A program made the position numbers and the translations under genes. 64,000 nt of DNA, from the NCBI GenBank assembly GCA_039566865.1, contig CM076945.1, positions 5,445,501 through 5,509,500 on the forward strand, read 5' to 3'. The DNA is from Aurelia coerulea (Eukaryota; Cnidaria; Scyphozoa; Semaeostomeae; Ulmaridae). The notes beneath the pieces were generated by a model. The model was not told where the DNA came from and searched no databases. It saw nothing but the letters and a program-made list of their open reading frames with translations. Below, piece after piece: positions 12,301 through 24,300 of the stretch. Positions within the stretch are counted from its first letter, which is position 1, and every line of letters begins with the position of its first letter.

Positions 12301-15300
12301 CAAGAATCGAATCAACAGCAAGCTAAACTTGAAATGAAACTGGGCCTACCAAAAAAAATTCATCGCAAATAACCAGAGAAAGCATGCAGTTGAGAATATT
12401 TTCCAGCATAGTTCAAAGCTGGAGAGACCCCCAAGTTACATAGTGAACAAGTCAGCGGAGGTACATTTTTCACTTGTTGTTGCAAAGTTGAGCAAATTCA
12501 TATCAAAGAGAAAGGCAAGGTCATAAAGAGATAGTCGAGAGCCTATTCATTCGTTAAGGTTAATTGACATGATGAAATATATCAATGGCATAATTTTCTG
12601 CATTAAAATCATGACTTACACGTTAAATTTATTCATCTATCAGTTAACTCTTTTTAGTTTGTTTATTTCTTCATATTTATGAAGCGTTTATTTCCTTGGC
12701 CTCTGACTCTCTGTCCCCTTTTACCTTCCTCCCTGTTCTCTCATGAAGGTTTTCCTCCACAACCATTGCGAATGATGCAGAAATTTTGAAGATCCCAACA
12801 TGGACGTTTGCACACGTAATTTAACATTCCTATGGGGTATGGTCGCTAAGAATTTTGTAATGCTTTATTGAATGGTTTTCAATAAAGAGATATTTTCTCC
12901 ATGAAATTTGGACCATCATCAGCTTTATGATTACAGTTCGTGCTTGTCAGTAAGTGCTGAATCATACGATGAATAAAGAATAACAACTGTAACTGTAACT
13001 GTAACTGTAACTGTAATAATAATATAATTTAGATTTCTGCCATACTGTTGTACAAACTGAGTTATCTTGGATTGGATCTCAGAACTTGGAATATGGTTCT
13101 CCTGAAAAGATAATAAAAAACTGAATACATCCATGGTTAAGTTGTCTGCAAGACAAACAAGAATGAACAAGTGCGTTGAGCAAGGGGGATGAAATTGTGC
13201 GGAAATCAGGGAGGAGTTTTAGCGAAGACGATGAACGATCCTTATTACACATCGCTCACAAAGTAACTCCAGTTGTACCTTACATCATCTTATACAGAAA
13301 AAGCTTATTTCATTTCGATAATATTTTGGAACCCGTCAATGTTTTGACAATACTCGATTGTGAAAATGGAAGGCTGGTTCAGCTATCTCCCGCACTGCCG
13401 ACCATCATACAAGATTGTTACATATAATGACGAATGATGTTAAACTTGTCGAATCGACAATAATATTCAGGGATCTGGCTTGGATTTCACTGAGGAGATT
13501 TCCAAAGAAAATTTATCCAAAAGAAAATGGATTCAACTAAGAGTCTTGAAGTTTCATCAGTAAATAGTCACGTTTTGTTTGTCCCAAAACTCTCTGGACC
13601 TCTACAGGATCTAAAAGAACTTCCTGTGATAAACAGGTACAGGACAATTTTATTACAAAAATCAGAAACGATATCATAGTGTATAACAGCCGAGGTTTAC
13701 TGACCTTCACAGATGGAAGTGACGTAGCTGATGGTAGATCAAATAATATTGGTGGAGGCAACTGAACACCGTCCTGTCAACGAAACACCATAATTAAAGA
13801 AAGACTGCAGAGGAACAATTTTTGAATATGAACACTAATATTAATATGTGCCTTGCAACTCATCAAAGAAAGATCCGTATACAGGAATAGCAAAGACGGT
13901 TCTGTATGCATCGTAAAAACAAATACGGATACATGTTAAGTTGAAGCTGCACGACTACTACGATTGCTTAAAAAAAGTTATGCTCCGTTTATGTTACCGC
14001 TTTGGAGGAGCAGTCAATTCAATTGTCCTATTTCTTACACAGTTGAATAGGATACATCAAAACTGAGAACTTTCGGACGATCAAACTTTCGGACAATTTT
14101 TCTGTCCGAAACTTTAATTGTCCCGGGCGGAATGTTAGGAAACGCTGAATTTAGAAAAAGCTTTACGGGTGATACATCGAGTTATTCCTATCCTAATATA
14201 TCATTCCATTCGTGATATTCGACTTGTTTTCCTTGTGTCTACCTATCCTGCGAGGGCGCCATTTTAATCCGATTGACACGACTTCACGGGCCCTTGAAAA
14301 CTGCTGTTTGGAGGAGTTTCCGTTTGAGTGGCATAATTGCACTAGGGCCCTTGAAGTAGTCAATCGGATTAAAATGGCGCCTTGCAGGAGAGTTAGGCAC
14401 AGAGGGAAAACAAGTCGATAATAATTTAACATTTATCTTGGCTTCATGCAAAAATTGTTTCTCCGAAAGTTTTTTGTCTGAAATGCTTGAAAAAGCGTCC
14501 GAAAATTTTTGTCCGAAGTTCTTTTTCCGGAACTTTTTCGTTCGAAAGTTTTTGGTTTTAATGTAACCTTCAACTTAGAGTTTGAGACCTTTTTCGAGTC
14601 AACTTGACAAGTAGTTGCTCGTTCATGGCACAAGAGAGGCCACATATTCCTTCAAAAACAGCACTCCTTTGTTCTTCAGCAATGTCAGAATCAAGTTCGG
14701 GGTTCTAGCGTTGTATTAAAATGTTGTTTATATTTGAAAAAAAGCTTAAAATGGTTATCTATTAATAACACAAGGGACAATTGAAGTTGCAGCTCCTCCA
14801 CAGCAGACACAAAACAGGGCACATTTTTAGGACACCCATGTAGAAATATACATAAAAAGTTGAACTTACCAACATTTCAACTTTCGGGAGCTTGCTACGG
14901 ACATCTCTGAAATAGAATGCGAACTGATTAAAGCTATGAGGTTTCCGTCACCCTTGCTTGGCAAAACGTCAGGACTCCATAAAATCGTAAACAAGCAGCA
15001 GAACAGCACTAGCGAACCTTGGCAAGAACAAGCAGTTACCAAACTTTCCATTTACATCAAAGGGTAAGAAACTAACCCTGTCAACAGAAGGCCATCATGG
15101 AAACTTCAATATAATTTACAGTGTGCAACGAAATACTTCAAATAGCATATCGTTTGAGACTTTCAAGGTTTCCATGATATTTCGAACATTTTATATTAAT
15201 GTAAACGTTACAAAACCAGGCCCTGGCAATGGCATACAATAATGGAAAGTTTAAGAATAATTTCAATATAGAATCACATACTTATAATAGCATACCTTTT

Positions 15301-18300
15301 CAAACTCTCGGGGTTCCCTTGATATTTCGAACAGAATGGGTTCCCCTCAATTAGTAAATGTTTCAATGATTCGATTGGTACTAGTCGCTCTAATTCTTCC
15401 AAACTTTGAATCTAAGAAGAATGCGTTACGTATCAGTTCTTGTTTCTAATCTGATAACATCACAAATCAGTTATACAGGACTATGTAGAAAGAGCCCAAA
15501 AAAAAGCACACGTTATACTGAAGTAACAAACATACTTCATACGCAAAGGAAAGCATTGCTTAAAATGGTCTCAGAAGTTAAGAACGAACAAACAAACATG
15601 AATGACACGACCAACAACTATAACATAACACAAATGCTTCATTGCAAATTAAATGACGATTTAGATAAGCAGAAAAAACATACAAAGTAAGGCTACACGA
15701 TAACTCTTACAAAGCTCACACTATGTGATAAAACCAAATTTCTATGGATGAAACAAGTCGTAAAGTAGTTTTGCAAGACACTTGGTCGCCTAGGGCCACA
15801 GTTGCTGCTAAAAATCAAACGGGGCTGGTTTGTCAACACCAGTCCTCAAGGATTCAAAATGCATATGTGTGCTGTTACCTTCTGCTCCCTGACCTTGTCA
15901 CCAGTTTGATTTTACTGTGATCATAATTTTCTCCAGTTCTCGGTAGTGTACTGTTACCATGTTTAGTACACTTGGCGTAAAGGAGATTTTAAAGTAAATT
16001 TCATCAATTGGAAATCTTCCATACCTCATTATCTTTGAGAGAAAGGATCTGAAGTTGTGGCAGCTTTTCAGGAATGCTTCGTAAAACATCAAGATTTCGT
16101 ATTCGGTTTCCAGATATGTCGAGGCCAGTTAGCTGAAAGAATTGATATGTGCTAATCATGATCATAAAGCCCACATCAGAAGGGTTTTGAACAAAATCAA
16201 ACAAAAGAAAAAATGAAGTCATTTCAAGATGCTGCAGTCAAGAGGGTTTATGCAACCGAGATAGCACATAAATTGTATGCTTTGACAAGGGCCATAGGCT
16301 AGGACGATATTAAAGTAGATTCCTTACCAACATTGTCCTTGGTTGTTTTTTGTCGATCATTCTCTTGGCTTTGCTTTTCAAACGACATAAATCCCTTGTT
16401 TTCTCAAGACTTTCTCAAAATGAAGCATAACACTGGCGGCCATTTTCTTCCCTTCGACAACTAAACGAAAGTGAGGTTAGGGCCAAGGTCCACTACTCAT
16501 CTGATGGACTTGGCCCAACCTCATTTTCATCTTGTTGTCGAAGGGAAGAAAATGGCCGCCAGTGTTATGTTTCAATTTGAGATAGTCTTGAGAAAACAAA
16601 TGATTTATGTCATTTGAGAGGCAAAGCCAAAAGAACAATCAACAAAGAAACAACCAAGGACAATTTTGGTATCAGGTATGATATTTTATATAAGAAATCT
16701 ACCGGGTGAGCCAGAAAAAAGTTCCCACTTTTGAAAACTCGTAGCATCAAGAGTACTAAATGGATTGGAATGAATCAATATTTGCTTGACAGCCAAAGAT
16801 CGAAGTATTTTTGTGATTTTTCTCGCGTTCTTGCGAGCATTGGAAAATTGGTAAATTCAAGCTTACAAAAACTTGATGGTTGCAAAATGACTGAAAAAGA
16901 CCTAAAATGCTTGATCAAATCATAAAGGACTCCTCGCTCAGAACAACAGAGAAAATGCAATTTCTCACGGTTGAGAGATATCGTCTGCACATCTATTGCC
17001 ATGGGATTGAAAATCTTTAGTATCTGTTTGAGAATCTATTTCTTGTAACTCTTGATAGAGGTGAAACGCATGTGCGTATTGTTCTGTGTCAGGAGAGTCC
17101 TAACGATTTGATCAAGTGTTTTGGGCCTTTTTTCTGTCATTTTGCAGCCATGAAATTTTTGTAAAGTTGAATATACCTATATTTGCAGTGCTCGTAAGAA
17201 AACGAGAAAAATCGCAAAAATACTTCGATCTCTTAGCTTTCAACTAGAATTTGAATCATTCAAATCCATGAAGTACTTGTGGTGCTACGAATTTTAGAAA
17301 GTGGGAACTTTTTTCTGGCTCACCCGGTACTTTAACATCGTCCTAGGGCTCTTGCTTTGATACTATGGGCAGTTAGACACCGCAGTAACGCTTCAGTGTG
17401 TATTCTTTGCAGAGTAAAATGCATATCGTTCTGCGAACTTCGTTCTCTTTCGCTAGCTCCTCCGTAACAGCGCATAAATCTGCCTCAGCAAAAGCATGAA
17501 GCCGCAGCAATCAAGCACAACTGCGGTGCCCTACCACCCATGTTGATACCATAGAACACAATTTTACATTAGTGGGAGGCTTTTAATCAAGTCAAATCTT
17601 GGTTGAAAATATTTTGAATAGAAAGGCATACTTGAATTTTGCGGTTTACTCTATATACCATTCCACATGGAGATGTAATTTAAATCAGCACTTGACAGAG
17701 GTGTATCTTGACGAAAGGTACTGTACCAACCTCGTTCCCAGGGTGTTCTGACGTCATACGCTGGTCACGAAGCCGAAAGAACACCCTGGTACACTTGGCA
17801 TCAATCTTGCCAATATATGGCAAGATGCGCCCCATTATGGATTTGCAGTTTGCTAGGCAACGATAATCGACGAAAAATGGTCGTTGCTCTAGCGCTAATT
17901 CTGAAGTATATAAATTGAGAAATTAAAAACAAGCACTTTGAGGACCCTATTTTAGCCCTTTTTAAGGTATTTAATCATTAATCCGGGGTTAGCAAGTGCA
18001 TTTAGTAGGAAAACGAGCACGATCCATTTGGGTGGAAAAAGGGCCTAAGTTGAAATTTTCCAGAATTTCCCCCACAGCTTTGAAAAAAGAATGGCTCGTT
18101 ATTCAGCGAATTTTAGAGATAAATTTGAGATTAAAAGTGTTTTAGTGAAAGAATGCAGTTTTCCGTCGATTTTTGACATGCCGCGGCCGTTTACTCCTCG
18201 CAAAACGGAGTTACGGCGTAAAATGGGGTAGGCCGAAATTATTCCCCATTTTTGGGGGGCGCGCGCTCCGCTTCTGGGGGCAATATTCAACCCCAAATTA

Positions 18301-21300
18301 CGTTATTAGACTTGCAGACGAATGGTCTCTTGAAAACTTTTTTCCGTTTTGAAATCGGGCTTGTAACCATGGAGCATCGACTCCAAACGTAACCTCGGGT
18401 CGGAAAATCGCAACATTTATTTTTCAACCTCCTGTTATGACGTCATAATGACCCCAACATTTCCTGAAACTCCGAAATTCGGATGCGCCGTGGTCCATTA
18501 CCCGTCTTAAACTCCTCACTTGCCCCATACACCCATTGATTTTGTGAAATTACCGATTCAATAAAGGCCATTTTTGAATGGGAGCCAGTTATAATCTGAT
18601 TTTTGCTGTTGTTTTCGAATAGCCAATCAAATTGTCGAACGGCCTCCTGTATCCCAGAGTAGAGGTAGAGCAACGAACTCACTCTGGGGACGAGATTGGT
18701 ACTGTACACATAAAGAGGTGTATCTTACCGAAAATGTAAGTACGTATAAGTACTATATAAGTACATATAAAGAGGTTCATCTTACCTTGGCAGAGGTGTA
18801 TCTTTGCCGAAAAAGTACATATAAAAGTTCAACTTCAAGCACACCATCAAACGAATTAAACGAAAGATTCTAGCTCTTGAAATTCATACAGTCTCTTCTT
18901 ATGTTATGATTAATAAAGGATCTTGGGTAACCGGCATGCATTGCAGGCCTATTTCTAAAGGTGGCCTAATTTAATCCTGCATGAAATAATCTTGCGATGT
19001 CGCTCAAGGCAACAGCACATCGTGGACGGGGAAGACTTCCTTCTACTACGTTTGTTAAATATTAAAGGTGGTGTGAAGCGAAAATTTTTATTGATGCAAA
19101 TGAATAGCGCAGTTGAATGATAAAGAATGTCGTTTACATTTTTTTGATACCTTGTTTCGTTTTCAAGTTATCCACTGATATTAAGTTGCAGCTGATGACG
19201 TCATTTTGTTTGCAAATTACTAGGATAACATATGGAAATATAACTGTATCTGATTTTTGAAATGTTACAGTGGTAAGAAATATTTCAGCTGAGCTGAATA
19301 GATGTTATATAAATTGCCTCATGACTTAATATGATGGTTAGAAAGGCATGTTGATTGTACAAAGTTTTTTAATTAGATTTCTCTTTGGAAACATGGCCAA
19401 CCTTGTATACTTTCTTTACATTTTGCAAACAAAATGACGTCATCAGCAAATCGTACAAAACAGTGGATAACTCTGAAATGAAATAAGGTATCAAAAAAAT
19501 TTAAACGACATTCTTTATCATGCAACTGCGCTATTCATTTGCATCAATAAAAATTTTCGCTTCACAACACCTTTAAGATATCCATGAAAAACAAAATATA
19601 TGATTGCAATGCATGCCGGCTACGCAAGAGCCTTTAAGTTCATTGCTACATTTTCAGGGAAGGGTAATTAGAAGAAACGTGACTATCTCCATAAAGCTTA
19701 ATCTTCTTTTTATCGTCGATGAAGTGTATGACTACGAGTTTCATCCACGGCTGATATCCAGAGCGAACAACACATTGTATCGAGTTAAATCTGTTCTGAT
19801 AAACCTCCATAGCCTTCTAACAAAAATCTTACCTCCGGTCGAATATTGTGAATAATTTCAACAAATGCTGACATCAGCCAAGGCTTGTTTAAGTTTCCTT
19901 GGATGTTGTTTGAAGTTAAACCTGAAAATAAATAATACACATTCAATAAAAATGCAAAACTCAAAAAATAACTGAAAGAGTTAAAAAAGGATAGTCCGAG
20001 TTTATCAAAATATCTTTCAAAGACTACGACTTCTTCTACTCACTTGAATCCTCTGATAGTTTGCTTAGGTTAACAGAGTTTGTTTCCACAATGAATCTTT
20101 GAGCCAGACAATTCTGCAAAAGAGAAACTCCAAAATCAAGTTCTGTAATAGCAATTGCAGATGGATTGGATGGTTAGCGTTCTCACGTTATCGCGTTCTG
20201 CGTGCAAGGTTGTGGGTCGAACCCTGAGGGTCTCTTTATATGAGGAAAACATCTCATCTGCGAGTCACGGGGCTGACAGCCGAGGTAAATTTCGGCCACT
20301 GTTTACACGGAAATTTCCCTTCGCCTGTCAGTCCAGGGGCTGATAGGCGAGGTGGTTAAAAGTTTCATTTCAACTTGTTTTCATGGATTAGTCTTGATAC
20401 ATTTGTAATTTAACTTTTGTGAAAGTTCATTTTCAGTTCTTTTTGGGTTTTGACCCCATTGCGTTAATGTTATATGTCTTTGCGAAGTACCTTTGCAGAT
20501 GTAAATTTCATCAGCTTTTCAATTGTCTGAAAATACCCTTTTATGACGCACCTCCGACAAAAATGTTCAGTGTACAACCATACAGAAAAGAGACTCACCG
20601 TAAGTATTTCTTTCGTCTCACTATCAAGAACTTTTGGCGGAGGAGCAGAGCTACCTCCTCCAGAGAAGCCTCCTGATCGATCTCTTATTCTTGGTGGATC
20701 GCTAGGTTTGACAAGAATGACAAGCTGTAAAGCAATGAGATCGTGGTCAACATCTGACTTATTTCGAAAAAGATCATTACCTTTGAAATAGCATTCTGAT
20801 AATAAATACTGTGCACTACCGGATGAGTAAAAAAAGAATCCCGGTTTCGAAGGCCATTGCTCTCTGAATATCATAGCAATAATATTCAAAACTGACTTGC
20901 TTTATTGCCAATATGTTCAATTAGGTTCAGTAATTTACCCGGCTTTAATCAGCCATTCCTTCCCGTGGATATGGGAAATTTTCTGCAGAAAGTCCCTTTC
21001 AAAAACCTGCAAAAACGAGTGACAACATTGAGCAAATTCTACTTCGTTTTCCTTCCTAAAAATGATGACACTCACATGCATTCATGTATTTTGTCCTCTT
21101 GGGAGAACGAAATCCTCCTGAATAGGTTATTGATACCAGGGGGAAGACTTGTTCATCCTCCCAAGTAGATAGCACGTCCTAAAGCGTGCAGAAGTCATTG
21201 CTGTAAGGCCTGTGTAAAGGCAGAAATGTTAGGGAAATGTGTTAGTGATTTTGTGCACGTTTTGAAGGTTTCTTGAAGAGGCTTTCTCGAGAAAATCCCT

Positions 21301-24300
21301 CATAATTTCAGAATGGAGTGGCCGATTTCGGTCAGGTAAATTTTAAAATGGATTTAAACATGTTTACCATTAAACTATATATTTGCCGATATCATCATCT
21401 TGATATCCAGGGAGCCATGACCTTTTAAACGGGGATTCTTTTCCTTTCAAGCGGGGATTCTTTTTATTGACTCACCCGGTAGTTTAAAGTTAGCCAACCA
21501 GGAAGATCACCGATGTTTAAGTTTGTTCAATGGAATAGGGGGTAAGAGTACAGATAACTTCGTTCAGTGGAACAGAGGGAAATCGTTTCCTTTGAAAGGA
21601 TAGGTTTTTTAGTCTTGATATTCACTGCCTCATGAGCCCCAAGATGGAACTGGAACACATTTCTACAGTACCTCATCAATGCTAAAATAATCCATTTTCA
21701 CGGACAAAAGGATGTGTGTACTCTATGTGCCTTTTCAAGTGATCAAATAAAATTTTATTGGGCTTTGTGTGGCTCACATCTACAGATTAAGACTGAAGTA
21801 TCAAACACATAGTTTAGACCCAAACGTCTATCGAACTCAAGACCAACACTTTGGAACAGCTTGTCCTCTGATGTGAAGAGCATCAGCAATAGGGTTTTTA
21901 ACACAAATCAAGAGATTCATTTTTCGTAAAAATGCAAAGAAAGAGGATAATCCTGATATCTTCTACTAAGTTTTGCAGAAGTGGCATTTTAGCTCATTTT
22001 CTTGTGAAATGAAGACACCAGATGTGCCAAATAAATTATCCACTTTTGGCATTCCACGATATATCGTACACTGGACCGATTTTGAAGACTTATGACTTAA
22101 TCTTTAGAAAAAGGCCTGAATTAGATTTTAGGATTTTTGCCAATTTTTTTGTTTTCAGTTTTAGTGCCATAAATGAATTTCTTAAAATGTTCGTTCTTGA
22201 AAAGACTGAAAACGATCAAAAAACGTTGATCAAATTTTGGACAGTTTATTTCAGTGCATCATTTCACAGCTAATCATCCCTGGACCATGATTGCATTTTA
22301 CTTTTGAAAGAGATTTGTAAGCAAATTGCAACTGAGAAAATATTGAGCTTTTCACCATCCTGAAACCTGCTTTGTATTTGTGGAGATAACCTGTTTTCTC
22401 ATTGATCTCTTCAAGGTTTAGATATAAGCAATGCAGCAACTAATACCTTTGATCCATCACGACAAGTAATTCTGTGACTTTTGCTTTTAAGTGCATCTGC
22501 TACGGTTTTGTCATCCACAAAGAAACAAGCAGTGTCTCCCATGTGATGAAACTAAAAAAATAAAAAACTGCCTCATTACAAAGATATTTAAAGTTGACAC
22601 TTGGTTATTCTAAAGAAGAAATTGAGCCAAACGATATTTTGATACATTTTGCAGAATGTTTTGAATGTGCACAAAGGTGATAGAAGCTATTACGTCACTA
22701 ACTCAAACCTTTTCGTCTGAAAATGTTTGAAAATATCATTCAATCCAATATCTTTTATGGAATAGCTTAAAAAGTCTATTTTACTGCATATTTTATCACC
22801 AAGGCTGGAATGAAGGCAAAGCTTTGGGGGCATGAAGCTTATACAGTAATGGTTAAAAATAATTTACAAAGGAAATTGTATGAAAAAGGAAAAATAATAA
22901 AATTAACCTGCAGTTTTTTAGGTTACATCAGCAGCAAATCTCCATTGGATTTGAATAATACACTGGGTGAGTCTGAGTCAAAAAAAGGGCCCGGGTTTTC
23001 AATATTATTGCTTTGATATTGAGGGAGCAGTATCTTTTCAAACACCAGGCCTTTTTATTGACTTACCTGGTATAATTCTAAATTTGCACCAGGTGTCCCA
23101 GAAGCAACAGATTGGATCAACTGTTTGGCTAGCGATAAGAATTTAAGTTGAATAAGTTTTGAAATACTCTTCGATAGTTACCAGAGCTTTTGGGTTTTGG
23201 CCTAAACTGCAAATGCGCTGGTCAGGGGAATCTCCTCAGTCATAGACTTTTTTGAACAAGGATCCGCCCTGTTTCGGATTTCAATTAACAAATTTCCTTA
23301 AGCACAAGGTTTCTCATTTATACAGTACTTCCCTATGATTTAGGAGATTCCACAACACAGCGCATTGACAGCTTAGGCCAAAACCCAACAGTTCTGGTTT
23401 GGAGTTGGAGGAAAATCTGGACTTCCAAGATTAATACTTCAACTCTCAATGCTCTAATATCAACGAATGACGTATCTATGTTCATATTGACTATCGGGGG
23501 TTATCTAAATTCTTATTGCTACACCGGGTCAAATATGTTACCTTTTTATTGACTCACCTAGTATAATTCTAAATTTGTGATACAAAAGTTTACCTCAACA
23601 CATTCAAATGGCTCTGTAATCAAATTCTTCAGTTTTGTTATCAACCAATTTCTTTCATGCTTCTTGCCACCAGGGATCTAAGAAGAAAGATTCACCTTTT
23701 ATAGTTGGCATGTTTGCAAAGAGTAGAACAAACATTTGTAATCAATTAATATTTTAATTTTTCAAGATATATACAGTAGTTAATGAGATGGCAGTGCTAC
23801 TTACAATGACTTTAAACCATCTGGAATCAAAGGATTCTCTTTGATTGCCAAAATCTCTGTGTCCTCTGTTACCGTATCCTCTTCTGTTGTTACGTCTTCC
23901 ACCATAAGGTGTACTAAAATGAAATACATAGTTACTTTAATCATCCAGTACATGTCTGGTAACAATGAAAGATGCACACCTGGGATTATCAACATTTCTG
24001 AATGATTCCTTTGGAGATGGTAATTAATAATGGTCACAGTATTCCTCCCAAAGTAGATTAACATTGATGCAATGAAAGACACTTTTTGCACTAAACGAGG
24101 AAATTTCATGCAAAATTTAGAAACATTCTGAGAGCTCATCTGATCCAAGTTTCTGTTAAAAAATTGAGTGGCATGTACGAAACATTACTGTTAAACTTAA
24201 TACTTCAGCCATACTACACTGGTATAAAGTATTCAGTAACTTAACAGTACAACACCAGTATAAATACAGCATACTGTATGTACAGTATATACAGTACATG

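Larger units (their letters stand above)
6012..13101 (-). other. NXF1: NXF1 exons 13-20: NTF2-like domain (two mini-exons not found)
   Basis: Exon 13 (13101-13046) gives [12 protein letters not shown], the first helix. The next recognised piece, a 27-nt exon (10951-10925), gives GLLVRSTFF and is followed in phase by 10547-10489 ([10 protein letters not shown]), 10007-9946 ([14 protein letters not shown]), 9154-9039 ([20 protein letters not shown]), 8542-8500 ([12 protein letters not shown]), 6207-6162 ([10 protein letters not shown]) and 6069-6012 ([12 protein letters not shown]). This is the NXT1-binding and nucleoporin-binding fold. Expected residues of the Y-x-x-Y-D-S type after the first helix and of the R-A-F-T-R type after FFE are not covered, so one small exon is missing at each place. 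The 27-nt exon rests on phase and length agreement with human NXF1 and is less secure. Confidence 0.8.
13705..16132 (-). other. NXF1: NXF1 exons 9-12: leucine-rich repeats and linker
   Basis: Exon 9 (16132-16025) reads [17 protein letters not shown] and [13 protein letters not shown], a typical LRR pair. Exon 10 (15411-15296) reads [17 protein letters not shown] then EGNPFCSKY, matching the NPLCD-type LRR cap. Exon 11 (14906-14870) is only 37 nt and gives [13 protein letters not shown]. Exon 12 (13773-13705) gives [13 protein letters not shown], the linker that in human NXF1 joins LRR to the NTF2-like domain. All four joins keep phase (0, 2, 0, 0). The LRR domain helps bind the constitutive transport element and TREX partners. 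Confidence 0.9.
19833..22551 (-). other. NXF1: NXF1 exons 5-8: rest of the RNA-binding domain and entry to the LRR domain
   Basis: Exon 5 (22551-22447, exactly 35 codons) encodes [14 protein letters not shown] and [14 protein letters not shown]. Exon 6 (20724-20599, 42 codons) begins [11 protein letters not shown], matching the last RRM strand and the proline pair of NXF1, followed by a Gly/Ser/Pro linker. Exon 7 (20113-20044) has CLAQRF then VNLSKL, and exon 8 (19921-19833) has [12 protein letters not shown] and [11 protein letters not shown]. These align with the segment of human NXF1 that opens the leucine-rich repeats. Donors are strong (gtgagt twice, gtaaga). The Gly-Ser-Pro linker in exon 6 looks longer than in vertebrates. 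Confidence 0.88.

Noticed and set aside
13600..13623. Possible NXF1 mini-exon EVLLDPVE between exons 12 and 13
   Set aside because: Splice-like borders exist, but exons 12 and 13 join in phase 0 without it and then match human NXF1 in length exactly; adding it inserts eight residues.
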